From the NCBI RefSeq assembly GCF_963678635.1, contig NC_087066.1, positions 40,445,223-40,509,222 on the forward strand: a DNA stretch of 64,000 nucleotides, in the 5' to 3' direction. Shown piece after piece: positions 1 through 9,599 of this stretch; position 1 is the first letter of the stretch, and the number at the start of each line of letters is the position of its first letter. The position numbers were made by a program, and so were the translations under genes. The notes below the pieces were generated by a model, which worked only from the letters and a program-made list of their open reading frames with translations, was not told the origin of the DNA and did no database searches. This DNA comes from Symsagittifera roscoffensis (Eukaryota; Xenacoelomorpha; Acoela; Convolutidae).

Positions 1-829
1 ATTTTTGTAATTTTATTGAGACTGTCAATAAAAATCCAATATAATTGATTATTTTCCATGAAACTTCGGCGCGGGCTTGCTTTAGCAATGAACAAGTTAA
101 AAATGAAGGCTCTAAGAAATTGGAAACCGTTTACTATACACGTGTTAATTTTTCTACTTGAAGCATGAATTAGATAAAATTAATCGTTACGGTTTGAACG
201 ACGTTTTGAAAGCAACAATAACTGGAATAAAAATGCACCTGAACATTTCGGTCCAATAAAAATACAAAAAGCTTAGGAATATCTTTGCGCACAAATCAAG
301 TGAAGAGTTATACAAAACGCAAAAAAGACTGCTTTTAGCGATATATAGATAATCCACCCTTGAATCGAGACAAGCTTATGTGACCGCGAGAAACAGTGCA
401 AATCGACTAACCAGAGAAAATAGTTTATTCTGAAAAGACAACATGTACAAATTCAAATGACAAATGAAATTGACTGAATGATTTGACTCAAGTGACTGAA
501 CGATAGCACGCGCCTTAAAACAAACAAAATATTATAAAAAATGCCAATAAACTAAACTCATTGTTTGCAAACGTGGGTCTCGAGCAAGCAGCAAAGATTG
601 GGACACCATCCAAAGAACATTCAATTGAGCCGCATATCAATGTTTTTCTAGGCACTTCATAAATAGAAAGTGATAAAAAAAATTAAAGAGCAAAAAACAT
701 TTGAGAAATTAGACAGTCTTCTCACTCTACTTATGAAAACTTTTTAACGATTGCATGAAATATGGACTTTTCTCTGAATTAAACTCTGAATCTTGAACTG
801 AATTAAAAATATACCTAAATGCAATTTAT
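1..829. other. AT-rich DNA without a recognisable gene
   Basis: No open frame of useful length and no family motif is visible on either strand. The stretch leads without a clear border into the LINE fragment that follows, so part of it may be decayed LINE sequence. Confidence 0.4.
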
Positions 830-1085
830 AGAATTACCCAAAGGTATACCTATGTTTAAAACAGGGGATAAACCTGGTGAAAATGGCTATTGACCAATAG
901 CTCTTCTGAGCACTTTGTCAAAGCTATTAGAAAAGATTATTGCTCGAGGAATATGGAATTGTTTATCGCGATTTAATATTTTATCAACCAAGCCATTTTG
1001 GTTTTCGACCCAAACGTAGTACTGTTCAAGCTGTACTAGAGGCCACGGAGCCATGGAACACATTATATAACCCTAAAAGAGGTTA
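830..1085 (+). pseudogene. LINE (non-LTR retrotransposon) reverse transcriptase fragment, frameshifted
   Basis: In one frame the sequence reads FKTGDKPGENGY, a stop, then PIALLSTLSKLLEKII. After a frameshift near 940 it reads QPSHFGFRPKRSTVQAVLE. These match in order and spacing the conserved reverse-transcriptase blocks of Jockey/RTE/CR1-type LINEs (the 'F-K-x-G-D...Y-R-P-I-x-L-L-S' block and the 'Q-x-G-F-R-x-x-R-S-T' block). Only the N-terminal fingers part of the domain is present. There is an in-frame stop where the family has Arg, and no catalytic block. The fragment stops about 40 bp before the E1 LTR, so E1 probably inserted into or beside this relic. Confidence 0.75.
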
Positions 1086-1719
1086 TGAGTTAAGTATGAG
1101 GTGTATAACTCATAGAGTAATTTCGGATAGGGTACACCGTCTGCTCGTCACGCTATCTTATTTTTGGCCGGATAGATTCGTGCAACTTCTTAGTCTAATA
1201 CCGATCCTAATCTTACTCTTATATCTACTAGTCTCAGGGTGTTTAGCTAGTCTCTGCTAGGCTCAATAGATATAGAATGTACTGGTTTTATTGCGACTGT
1301 TAAAGTTCTCGAGGAGAGGTAACTAATTTCTAAGCTAAATTCAAATCACTCTGGTGCTGAAATTACAATAAATTTCAGCACTTACAAAAAAGTGGAGTGT
1401 TAGTCAGATGGATTATGATTGGTTAATATTAAATATTTTACAGTGGTAAATTATCCAATTGATATGAAATAATAAAATGTAGTTTAGATCAGGTTCCACC
1501 CATCCGGGGTTTACAGAGTTTTTGAGTTTTTTATCTCTTTCTTCTGTAATTGAAGGATGGAAGATGAACGTTGGTATTTGGCGAACATCATATTCTTATC
1601 CGGTTCCTCTTGAAGAAGAATGTTCCAGGACGCTGGAATGATTGATATGAACTTGTTATCTTGTCGTTCGACAACGACTGTGATCCCCAATGAAATCAAT
1701 CCGGTTTCAAAATGGTTTG
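1086..1719 (-). repeat. E1 3' LTR (minimum extent)
   Basis: Shared with 8630-9263 and 9600-10232. Read on the minus strand the LTR ends in CA, and its last 27 bases can fold on the arms TGAGTTA and TAACTCA. The upper-coordinate limit is only where the truncated right copy stops matching; the LTR may extend further. Confidence 0.75.
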
Positions 1720-1936
1720 CTATGTCAGGTTTGTCTGTATAAGTGGAGAACTGTTTTGTGTTCAGCCTCGTCTGGGAATGGTGTGAAATTCGTGTTTGGA
1801 AGGGATGCCTTGTAACTCGGATCTGCACGTATATTTGAACATCGAGGTGGTCATTGGTCTGGTTCAATGAAGTCCTTTTCTGCGAAGTCAAGTCGTACTT
1901 GTGATTGTGGACGGCATGTCGGTTGCGTTTAGCCAT
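1511..1936 (-). CDS. ORF Z of E1: conserved small protein overlapping the 3' LTR, function unknown
   Basis: About 141 codons from the ATG of MAKRN to a stop at 1511; a TTG four codons upstream is also in frame. I recognise no family. The N-terminal third is basic and polar. The middle and C-terminal parts contain the blocks DHLDVQIYVQIRVTRHPF, GLISLGITVVVERQDNKF and IIPASWN. E2 carries an intact counterpart at 10046-10465, and the truncated LTR at 8630-9263 keeps the same frame for its last ~55 codons, so the frame is held in three copies. The 3' half lies in the LTR, an arrangement seen with accessory genes such as nef and sag of vertebrate retroviruses. That is an analogy of position only. 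It could also be chance, or the tail of a longer spliced reading frame. Confidence 0.5.
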   Translation of the reverse strand: MAKRNRHAVHNHKYDLTSQKRTSLNQTNDHLDVQIYVQIRVTRHPFQTRISHHSQTRLNTKQFSTYTDKPDIANHFETGLISLGITVVVERQDNKFISIIPASWNILLQEEPDKNMMFAKYQRSSSILQLQKKEIKNSKTL

Positions 1937-2164
1937 TCTTTTGTTCAAGTTGTGATGGGATCGTCTAGCCTTTGGATGTTCGTCTTTGTTGCTGTGTATG
2001 ATCTATATACTGCATATTATGATTTACATTTTATAAATTTTTGTTAATTCGGTTTAAGTCATGATCTTAGTTAGTTGTTTTCACAAAAGCGTTTTATTTT
2101 AGTTCAGTTATTTTGAAGAGTTACTCACCCTTGAGTACCTCCTATTAAAAATTGAAAAGCGGTC

Positions 2165-2275
2165 ACAAAGCGTGGGTGTAGCGCAGTGGGTTAGGCCGGC
2201 TATAAGCATGCTCAGGACGTCCTTCTCTGGTGGGTTAGGCCAGGAATGGGAGTATGATTTCGTGCTGTTTCTTTG
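2165..2275 (+). repeat. tRNA-like (SINE-head-like) sequence in the E1 3' region
   Basis: TAGCGCAGTGG at 2179-2189 fits the pol III A-box consensus and is embedded in a tRNA-like 5' arm (GTGGGTG...GGGTTAGGCC). About 54 bases on, GGTTAGGCC sits where a B-box is expected but has decayed. The same block is in E2 at 10694-10790, so it was present before the two elements diverged. It is either a tRNA-derived SINE carried by the ancestor or a part of the element. No complete tRNA can be folded from it. Confidence 0.45.
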
Positions 2276-3109
2276 AGAGGTCCTGTTATGTGATAATATT
2301 TTATGTTGATTTTTTCTGGTCTTCCTTATGTTACTTTTGGTTGTGTCCTTTTTTCAAAAATCAAAAATGTTTTTGGTTTGTGTTTGTCTTACGACTTTTT
2401 TGTCTTTTAATATTTCTTTCTTAGACTTTGTAATAGTCTTTAAAAGAATAAATTATCCAGTTTTAAATTGGGTTAATCCGGTTTGGGCACCGTTGGTTTT
2501 CTTTTGTTTGTCATGCTGTTATGTTATGATTTGTGGTGTTTAGTAAGCTGCGTTGGTTAGTTTGGTTTAGTGTATAAATCCATTCCAACCTGGTTTAAAA
2601 AAAGTTGGAAACATGTTATCGTTAGTTTGAGTTGTTGTTATTGAAAATTTGAAACATAAAATCTTTATTTCAAACAAAACTTCGTGGGCGAGCTGTGCGA
2701 GTATGAATAGAATTCTTGTGCGAATGAATGAAAAACATTGAAAAGGTTAGTACTGCTTTCTCATTTTATGAATTTATTGCTTGAATTTTGAATTTTACTA
2801 CTTTTGGGGAAATTTAAAATTACAAGTTTTTATCGTATTTAATTTTACTGCTTCTTGGGGAAATATTTTATAAATAAAATTAGTACATTGGGAATGAAAT
2901 TTACTACGTTATTTAGTGCGAAATATTTAGTATAGCGAAAAAGTTTTAGCAAATAAGTTTTACTAGATTTGTTTTTTAATTTAACAAGTTTGTATTTTTA
3001 TTTTTCTTTTTTCAGTTTTGTTAGATGAATGTGGTGAGAAGAAAAAAAAAGAATTTAAACATTTATAGAAAATGGTTAGTACGAATCGAATTTATTAGTT
3101 AAATTTATT

Positions 3110-3680
3110 TTAATTATACTTACCGTAGTCATCGGGAAAAAAGCCATGTGGGAAGATTTCGTGAATCAAATTGGATGTTTGTGAAAACTTGGCTAGTATG
3201 CGTACGACAACTTTAGTTTGCAGCAGTGGCCAAATCAATTGAAGTGCCTTGATGGTGTTTAGTTCTTCGGTGCCTACTGCGAATTCATGAGATGTGTTTT
3301 ATATTACGTTGTAAAATTTTTGATTATATTTAGTATTGTGAATAAACTCTAATATGGGGATTTCAATAGGTTGTAACGAATTCATGCGGGATAATGAAGG
3401 GTCTTGATTCTTCATCTTGGAAGGTCTTCGTGATGGGACAGAGTATATACATTTGGGTAATGGGATTGTAGTTGCGAAGGATGCCGTGAATGTTAGTATT
3501 TTTAATGCAATATGTAAAATTAAGAAAAAATGGTGACGTGTATTTCGAGTTAATAAACTGAAAACGATGGTGGGGTTGTCGTGATGGTGTGTGTAAATCA
3601 AAATGTTTTTGTATAAAACGATAATATGTGTAAGTATGTGTTTGTTTAGTGCGTAACATTATATCGTGGGAACAGTGCAA
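3110..3680 (-). pseudogene. ORF Y of E1: conserved reading frame downstream of ORF X, frameshifted
   Basis: Not a family I recognise. E1 has one extra base near 3375 relative to E2 (E1 reads ...HEF then VTTY and a stop, whereas E2 stays open). After that the reading continues in the neighbouring frame to a stop at 3110-3112. Shared blocks with E2 include CPITKTF, EESRPF and EFAVGTEELN. The E1 frame ends over GGTAAGTAT at about 3120-3128, which is also a consensus splice donor on the minus strand. It follows ORF X closely and may belong to the same transcript. Confidence 0.4.
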
Positions 3681-3766
3681 ATCACGTTCCTTAGGTGAAA
3701 GGAAGTGAAAAATTAGTGAAAATAACTGAAATTTAACATAGAAGCTTTCATATGCTTGTATGTCAA

Positions 3767-4189
3767 CTAGTGCTTTTGAACTTTTATGATCGTGCTTTTT
3801 ATCAAAAATATTAAGTGTAAATAGGTATGGTGTTTTAACAAAAAAAACTTTCGGTTAGTTGTGGGTTTGCAAAGCGGTCTTCGTACAAAAATATTATGAT
3901 CGTAGTATTCAATTGAGTAATCGTTAGCTCGGGGTGCGGTGAATGTTTTTAATAGTTTTTTATATGCAACGTATGTAAATTGTCGAGGTGTTAGTGGTGT
4001 TGTGAGTCTATATAGTATATCTTTGCTTCTTTCATTATCCTCATGTGTATTAGTGAGTGGTAGAAAAAGAGGGTTAGTACGGTGGTAATACGCTGTCCAC
4101 TGAAGTGTTGGCATTAAAACGTGCTCGTCAACAAAATTTCTAGTGTCACTAATAGTGGTAGAGGTATTTAAGGTGTATTGTGGAAACAA
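3767..4189 (-). CDS. ORF X of E1: 140-codon reading frame 3' of env, function unknown
   Basis: Open for about 140 codons; the start is uncertain. It is rich in Tyr, Thr, His and Arg, with the blocks FVDEHVLM, LTPRQFTYV and DYSIEYYDHNIFV and a hydrophobic C-terminal stretch (LHLIFLI). I recognise no family. E2 has a counterpart at 12283-12700 with in-frame stops. The 3' two thirds lie in a 284-bp tract that is almost identical in E1 and E2. It lies about 280 bases after the end of the env tail and before ORF Y. It may be an accessory gene, an env tail extension, or a conserved RNA region that merely happens to be open. Confidence 0.4.
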   Translation of the reverse strand: MFPQYTLNTSTTISDTRNFVDEHVLMPTLQWTAYYHRTNPLFLPLTNTHEDNERSKDILYRLTTPLTPRQFTYVAYKKLLKTFTAPRANDYSIEYYDHNIFVRRPLCKPTTNRKFFLLKHHTYLHLIFLIKSTIIKVQKH

Positions 4190-4465
4190 TGGTAAGGTTA
4201 TTTGAACGAAGTTTTCTGTATTTGTGTGTTATGGGTGCTTGATATACTCTTTGGCTGTACCGGGTTTGGTTGTGAATGGGTGATTTTGTGATTTGGGAAT
4301 TTTCGTTTAAAAGTGCGGTAAGCTCGGTTAGTGCTAGTGGATGTTTCAGTGGATGTGGATGAGGAGCTAATGATGGGGTGTAGTCTGATAGCGGTGTAGG
4401 TGTTGGTGGATTTGATGATGTTGCTGTGGATGATAATTGATGGATGTTAAAAGTGTGGTGCTATG

Positions 4466-7400
4466 TTAATTGTTGTTGTAATGTAATAAAATTGTCGAGT
4501 TCTGCGGAGATTTGGACAGTATCTGGGGAGTTATTATTTGATCTTTCAGAAGTAGATGGTGAATAGGTTGGGGTAACTTGGGAAGCGTACGAGGGAGTGG
4601 AAAGGGATGGGAGTGGATGACTGGTTTGAATGGGTTGAAAGGGGGGTCTTGAAAAAACTGGGGGGTTGGTCTGGGTATGGGTAGAGGGAGATGGTTCGGA
4701 GTCTGCAAATTCGTCGGGAGTTTTACGTCGGAGTTGTTAAATTGTGAGATGATATGAAAAACTGAAATATCTGAGTTAGTGTCTGAATTCGTGCTTGATG
4801 GTATATTAATAACTGGAACATCGGGTGGCGGGAAAACGAAAAGTGGAATAATTGGGATTGGATTTTGGAGGTTGGCTGGGTGGGAATTTGAGCGATGGAG
4901 GGCTCCAATTTGTCAGCTCAACGTGGGTTAAAAAAATGATTTTGTTGAGACTGAAAAGTGGTGGTATGGGGTTGTTCAAAAATTTGTTCATATGTATTTT
5001 CATTTTGTGAATGATTTGTCGTTATGTGTTGGATGGGGCTTTGTGCTGTACTTGGTCTAAAATTTGGATTATTTGTGATTGCTAAGTTTCGAAAATTTCG
5101 GGGAACTAAAGATAGTGGATGATTTTTGAGGTAGGGCTGGTATTTGTTATGTTCTTCGTCGTATGTGTTTGGTCTTGTGGCTAATTTTGTGTTATCTTCT
5201 TTTATTTGTGCGTCTAAAAGTATTTTATTTATTGTTGATGAAAATATTCCAAAAAATGCTGCAAATTTTATACGTGCTACACTTGCTTGGCGGTTTACTT
5301 GTGTGTGTATAGCACAAGTGTTATAGATTCCTTTTAACAGTGAGAAAAGAAATCCTAAAAAACTAAACATAGCGTATAAGATAGTTGATCTTTCTAAGAT
5401 GTAATATGGCCATCCTAGAAAAGCGAAAATTTCGTTTTTTAAGGTTACAAAATTGAAAATATTTATGGGTGAAATATCTTGTGATCTGTATTTTTCACCG
5501 TTTGAATATATGTAATCTTTAATATTCTTAAAGTATCCGCTGTAGTCTTGTGTATAAATGTCTGCATATCCTGCGGTTTCGGCAAATTTTTTTAAATTCT
5601 GGTCGATTGATTGTCGTTGTTTTGTGTCCATTTGTGTTAGTAATTCTTGAAAATGTTGTGTTCTAATGTGATTTAGAATATATTGCAATTGATTGTAAAT
5701 CAATATTTGGGTTGCGAGAGATATCTCGGATACTTTCTGGTGAAAAGTCTTTTAGTGGTTGCATTAATGATATGGTGTAAGTAGGTAGTATTTATTTTCG
5801 TCAGGGTTTAATTGTACGACATTGTGGCTATTTTCTGATCCACATGGGACTACGGTATCCCAAAAATATGTTCGTCGTGAAAGTGTCTCGACAAAATGTA
5901 CTTCATTTTTGTAGAATATGGGGAGTCTTTTTTAACAAGGTTTATCTTCAAAAAGATATAATGGTGATACTTTTTTTGGTGCATGTATAAAACCATAAAA
6001 AGTTTCCTTCGTAATCAAGAAAGTTTGATCTATTTCCTGATATTGAATATCCTGCGTAGGGTATTTTTAATACTGCTAATGCGAGTGATTGTAAGAATTG
6101 TGTTCTTTCTAAATCGCATAGTTGATGAAGTGTTTCTAATTCAGAAAGTGACATTTCTTGGAAAATCGTACTAATTGTGTTTTCTAATTTCATATCTAAG
6201 TGAATATCATAATGTATATTGCCAAAGTAGGTGTTATTCATAGTGTAGGGTCACAATAACCTTGATCGTTTTTGCAAGGTAATCTAATTCCTTGATAGAT
6301 CATGGTGTTATCAGTTAAATCTCGTGTGAGTTGTATTTTTTCAAGTTGTTTTTTCCAATCAAAAAACATTATTTCTTGATATCCTTTATTTTTTGTATCT
6401 GCTTTGCAGTTTGAGGGATTATTTATTCCAATGTGTGGTATCCGGTGTTTATCGTCTATGTCATAAGTTAATCGTCCGTGTGCGCCATTATATGGGTATT
6501 TTTCGTCTAGTTTAATATGTCCTTGATATCGTTCAAGTTCTGCTTGGTGTACAGAATCGGCAAAGACTTGGAAATTTACTATTTTTCTGTCCGAGTGTCA
6601 ATTTCTTGTTAGGTTTAATCTGAGTAACTCGTTTTTACAGTCATCAGGGTTGAGATGTAAAAGTCTTTCTATATTACTTTGATAAAATGATTCGTGATCA
6701 AGTCTGCTTTTATTTCCGTTAGAAACTTGTGAACAACGTACTTTCTTTTCGGAAGATGTTGCTGTAAATTTATATCCTGTGACTGTCATTGCCCGGTCTT
6801 TTGAATACAATGTTGCTATTACATTTGTAGTTTCTATAGCTTGTGGTTCTGTTTCACATAGTGTTACTTGATTTATTGCATACTTGTGTAGTGTTTTTTG
6901 TTCGTTTTCTTCACAATCCATATGTGTTACTAATAAATCCTGGGGTCCTGTGCGAGGAGATGGATTTGTGTTTTGCTCAAAAAATATTAGAAAAAGGATG
7001 TGTAGAAATGTTAATATCTTTAAAATATACGTGTGTATGATATCCAGACGGGTTATAAAATGTTATATATCCAATTGTGTTTTTTGTATATCTATCGTAT
7101 TTATATATTACTTCAGTCGTTATTAATGGTGGTGGTAGCGATCGAGTTGTTATATTTGGTAGACTTAATGGATAGGGGTGTTGTACAAAATTATTAATTT
7201 TAATTGTTATTTCAAACTTTAATTGAAGACTGTTTTGTTGTAGTATTTGAGCGTTGTCTTCTCGGATATCTTCGTGGATATCTTGTCTATATTGTAATCT
7301 ATTAAGTGCCCAACTGTGTAGTCGGTGGTTTTCGTTATGTTGTCCGAATAGTGGGGGAGGTGCTACAAATGTATTCCAACCTAACCGTAGGTGTATGTTT

Positions 7401-7584
7401 GTTGATTGTTTTCTGTATCGAGCGTCAAGATAATTTGGAAAATTTAATGTGAAAAATGATGGTGATATTTGACTTATTGATGGTGTCGAGGGGAGTGAGA
7501 ATGTTTCTGGTAAGGATGATAATGCTGTATCTGATGAAGTATCTATTGGATCATTTACTAAAATTGGTTCTCCTTGCGGGAAAG
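4466..7584 (-). pseudogene. env: env of E1: broken envelope glycoprotein gene, N-terminus missing
   Basis: Envelope remnants run 5' to 3' in several frames: an N-terminal ectodomain piece (about 7580-7050), a Cys-containing piece (6921-6598), a conserved middle piece (about 6540-6250), a Leu-rich piece with the motif GNRSNFL (6241-5948), and a 261-codon membrane-proximal part and tail (5703-4918). This last part has a hydrophobic anchor (ILYAMFSFLGFLFSLLKGIY). It is followed by a Pro/Ser-rich tail in other frames (4908-4466). The signal-peptide end is absent because the 5' deletion joins the leader to env at about 7584. A 0.46-kb deletion at about 6245 removes the piece that E2 keeps at 14676-15132. 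The protein cannot be made whole from this copy. Family assignment is given under the E2 env. Confidence 0.6.
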
Positions 7585-8609
7585 ATTGTGTTCAAGGGTT
7601 GGAGAATGGTAAATCGATCCACAACGCAAGTAGTTCGTTAGATACTATTTTAAACTTACTAAGTTTAAGATTTATCCTGGGTCGTATAAGAGGAGGGGTC
7701 AAGTGAAGGATGAATAACCGAAGTACTTCACTGTTTAGCCTAATTTAAATGTTAAGTATTTTGAAAATTTCTATTAGTCCTGGGTCTTTTGAAAAGGTTG
7801 GGTAGTGAATCGACGTTTGAGGTCGTTAGACACTTGATAAGTGGGTGGGGGAGAACAAAATTGTTCTTTTTGATCCAAGGATAAGCCTTGTTGGTCAGAA
7901 TTAAAATTATAAAATAGAAAATTAAATTAGATCCAAGGAAAGCCTTGATGATCTGGTTTAAGATTAAATAAAATTAAGTTTGAAGGATATGAAATTTAGG
8001 ATAAATTTTTTGAAACAACTGAAATTTAATAAATTTTAGTTTTGATGATATTAGTTGATTTATGATTGCTGTTATGTTTAGGTGATGAAGCTGGATCAAC
8101 AAGATGAATTTTATTTACTAACAATTTATTGTCATGCTACTATTTTTTTGTTTTTATTTTCAATACTTTATTTTTTCAAATATGTTTTAAATAGTACTGC
8201 AGAGTTAGAAAGAACAATTTGAGATGTTTTTATCAATCGTTATTGAACAATAACAATTTAATTTAGCGCCTGAAATATTCATTGAAGATTTTCTTCAAGG
8301 ATTTCATGTTTGCAAAAGAAAATCTAAATTCATTGCTAGTAAATTCTAAAAAAAAGTTTGTGTTGGCTTTTGCCGTACGACCATGAAACTAAATGGTAAG
8401 TTTCTATGTAGTCGTATGTCAACTCTTGTCCGAGGTCTTTTTCCAATACCGGGTAGTTCTCGTATTGTACGGAATAGCGGCTCTGATCTATTGAGTCGTA
8501 GAGACCATTCAATTAAGTTATTGTCGTGTAACATTTTGAAAATGTTTTGTCTATTTCTAATCTATTTTTGGTTAATTCTAAGCTAATTTGTTTTTAAGGT
8601 CTTTATTCG
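7585..8609 (-). other. E1 5' leader
   Basis: Matches E2 27354 to about 28370 in order. It is untranslated except for one short conserved frame near the primer-binding site (8346-8534). The junction with env at 7577-7585 shares about eight bases (ACACAAYC on the minus strand) between leader and env, typical of a template jump or end joining. Confidence 0.65.
8346..8534 (-). CDS. Short leader ORF of E1, conserved in E2
   Basis: 62 codons opening at ATG shortly downstream of the primer-binding site. The E2 counterpart (28117-28317) keeps the middle almost unchanged (RSEPLFRTIRELPGIGKRPR) but begins at TTG. It lies about 75 bases after the primer-binding site, where an upstream ORF or the first gag exon would be. 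The conservation could equally reflect a packaging structure in the RNA. Function unknown. Confidence 0.35.
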   Translation of the reverse strand: MLHDNNLIEWSLRLNRSEPLFRTIRELPGIGKRPRTRVDIRLHRNLPFSFMVVRQKPTQTFF

Positions 8610-8627
8610 AGACTTATGGTCGCACCA
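8610..8627 (-). other. Primer-binding site of E1
   Basis: On the minus strand TGGTGCGACC begins two bases after the CA end of the 5' LTR and is complementary to a tRNA 3' end finishing GGTCGCACCA. This fixes the element's orientation. I cannot say which tRNA. In E2 this region is decayed. Confidence 0.7.
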
Positions 8628-8629
8628 GA

Positions 8630-9263
8630 TGAGTTAAGTATGAGGTGTATAACTCAAAGAGTAATTTCGGATAGGGTACACCGTCTGCTCGTCACGCTAT
8701 CTTATTTTCGGCCGGATAGATTCGTGCAACTTCTTAGTCTAATACCGATTCTAATCTTACTCTTATATCTACTAGTCTCAGGGTGTTTAACTAGTCGCTG
8801 CTGGGCTCAATAGATCTAGAGTATACTGTTTTTTTTTGCGGCTGCTAAAGTTCTCGAGGAGAGGTAACTAATTTCTAAGTTAGATTCAAATCTCTCTGGT
8901 GCTGAAATTACAATAAATTTCAGCACTTACAAATAAGTGGGTTGTTAGTTAGATGGATTATGAGTGGTTAATATTTAAAATTTTACAGTGATAAATTATC
9001 TAATTGATATGAAATAATAAAATGTAGTTTAGATCAGGTTCCACCAATCCGGGGTTTATAGAGTTTTTTTAGTTTTTTATCTCTTTCTTCTGTATTTATA
9101 GGATGGATGATGAACGTTGGTATTTGGCGAACATCAAATTCTTATCCAGTTCCTCTCGAAGAAGAACGTTCCAGGACGCTGGAATGATTGATTTGAACTT
9201 GTTATCTTGTCGTTCGACAACGACTGTGATCCTCAATGAAATCAATCCGATTTCAAAATGGTT
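8630..9263 (-). repeat. E1 5' LTR, truncated in U3
   Basis: Direct repeat of 1086-1719 with the same TGAGTTA start on the plus strand. Similarity ends abruptly at 9263 without a terminal CA on the plus strand, so the outer end has been lost. It still encodes the last ~55 codons of the ORF Z frame. Confidence 0.75.
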
Positions 9264-9599
9264 TAACGTGAGGAGCTGGTCAAAATGCAGTTCTAGAACA
9301 CTTTTTGGAAAAGTTACTAATTTTGGCCGCCCTTGAATGAATGTGTTTGTTCGAGTTTTGCATTAGAGTCATTATTTACAAAATTTTATCAATTTTAATG
9401 GGTTTTATGTACAAAAATTAATCCATTATATTGACAATAAAAATGGATTACAATCGATTAAAATGGATTATAAGGGATTTAAATTTTTTCGAAATAATCG
9501 ATAATAATCGATTAAAAATTGATTACATGGTCTAAATTTGACAAAATAATCGATTATTTAGACAACATTTTAGTCAACGAAAATCCATTATAATCAGTT
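9264..9599. other. Spacer between E1 and E2
   Basis: No gene. AT-rich, with several AATCGATTA-like palindromic words between about 9430 and 9570. No counterpart elsewhere in the window was recognised. Confidence 0.5.

Larger units (their letters stand above)
1086..9263 (-). mobile_element. E1: env-only deletion derivative of a Ty3/gypsy-type retroelement
   Basis: Bounded by two direct copies of one sequence (1086-1719 and 8630-9263, roughly 94% alike over the part I compared). A primer-binding site lies beside the right copy, which makes the right copy the 5' LTR of a minus-strand element. Internally, from 5' to 3': leader (8609-7585), env remnants (7584-4466), ORF X, ORF Y and ORF Z. No gag or pol is present. 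Compared with E2, the leader is joined directly to env at about 7577-7585, losing about 10.9 kb, and a further 0.46 kb of env is missing at about 6241-6246. The true LTR length is unknown because the right copy is cut off at 9263 without a matching end. Confidence 0.85.

Noticed and set aside
7560-7600. E1 as a reverse-transcribed spliced env mRNA
   Set aside because: In E2 the bases at the two breakpoints do not form GT...AG; an eight-base microhomology explains the join better.
8616-8813. Plus-strand ORFs at the start of each LTR copy (also 940-1260)
   Set aside because: They are the LTR terminal sequence read on the strand opposite to the element, with no protein features. At 940-1260 the first part is LINE RT and the rest is LTR.
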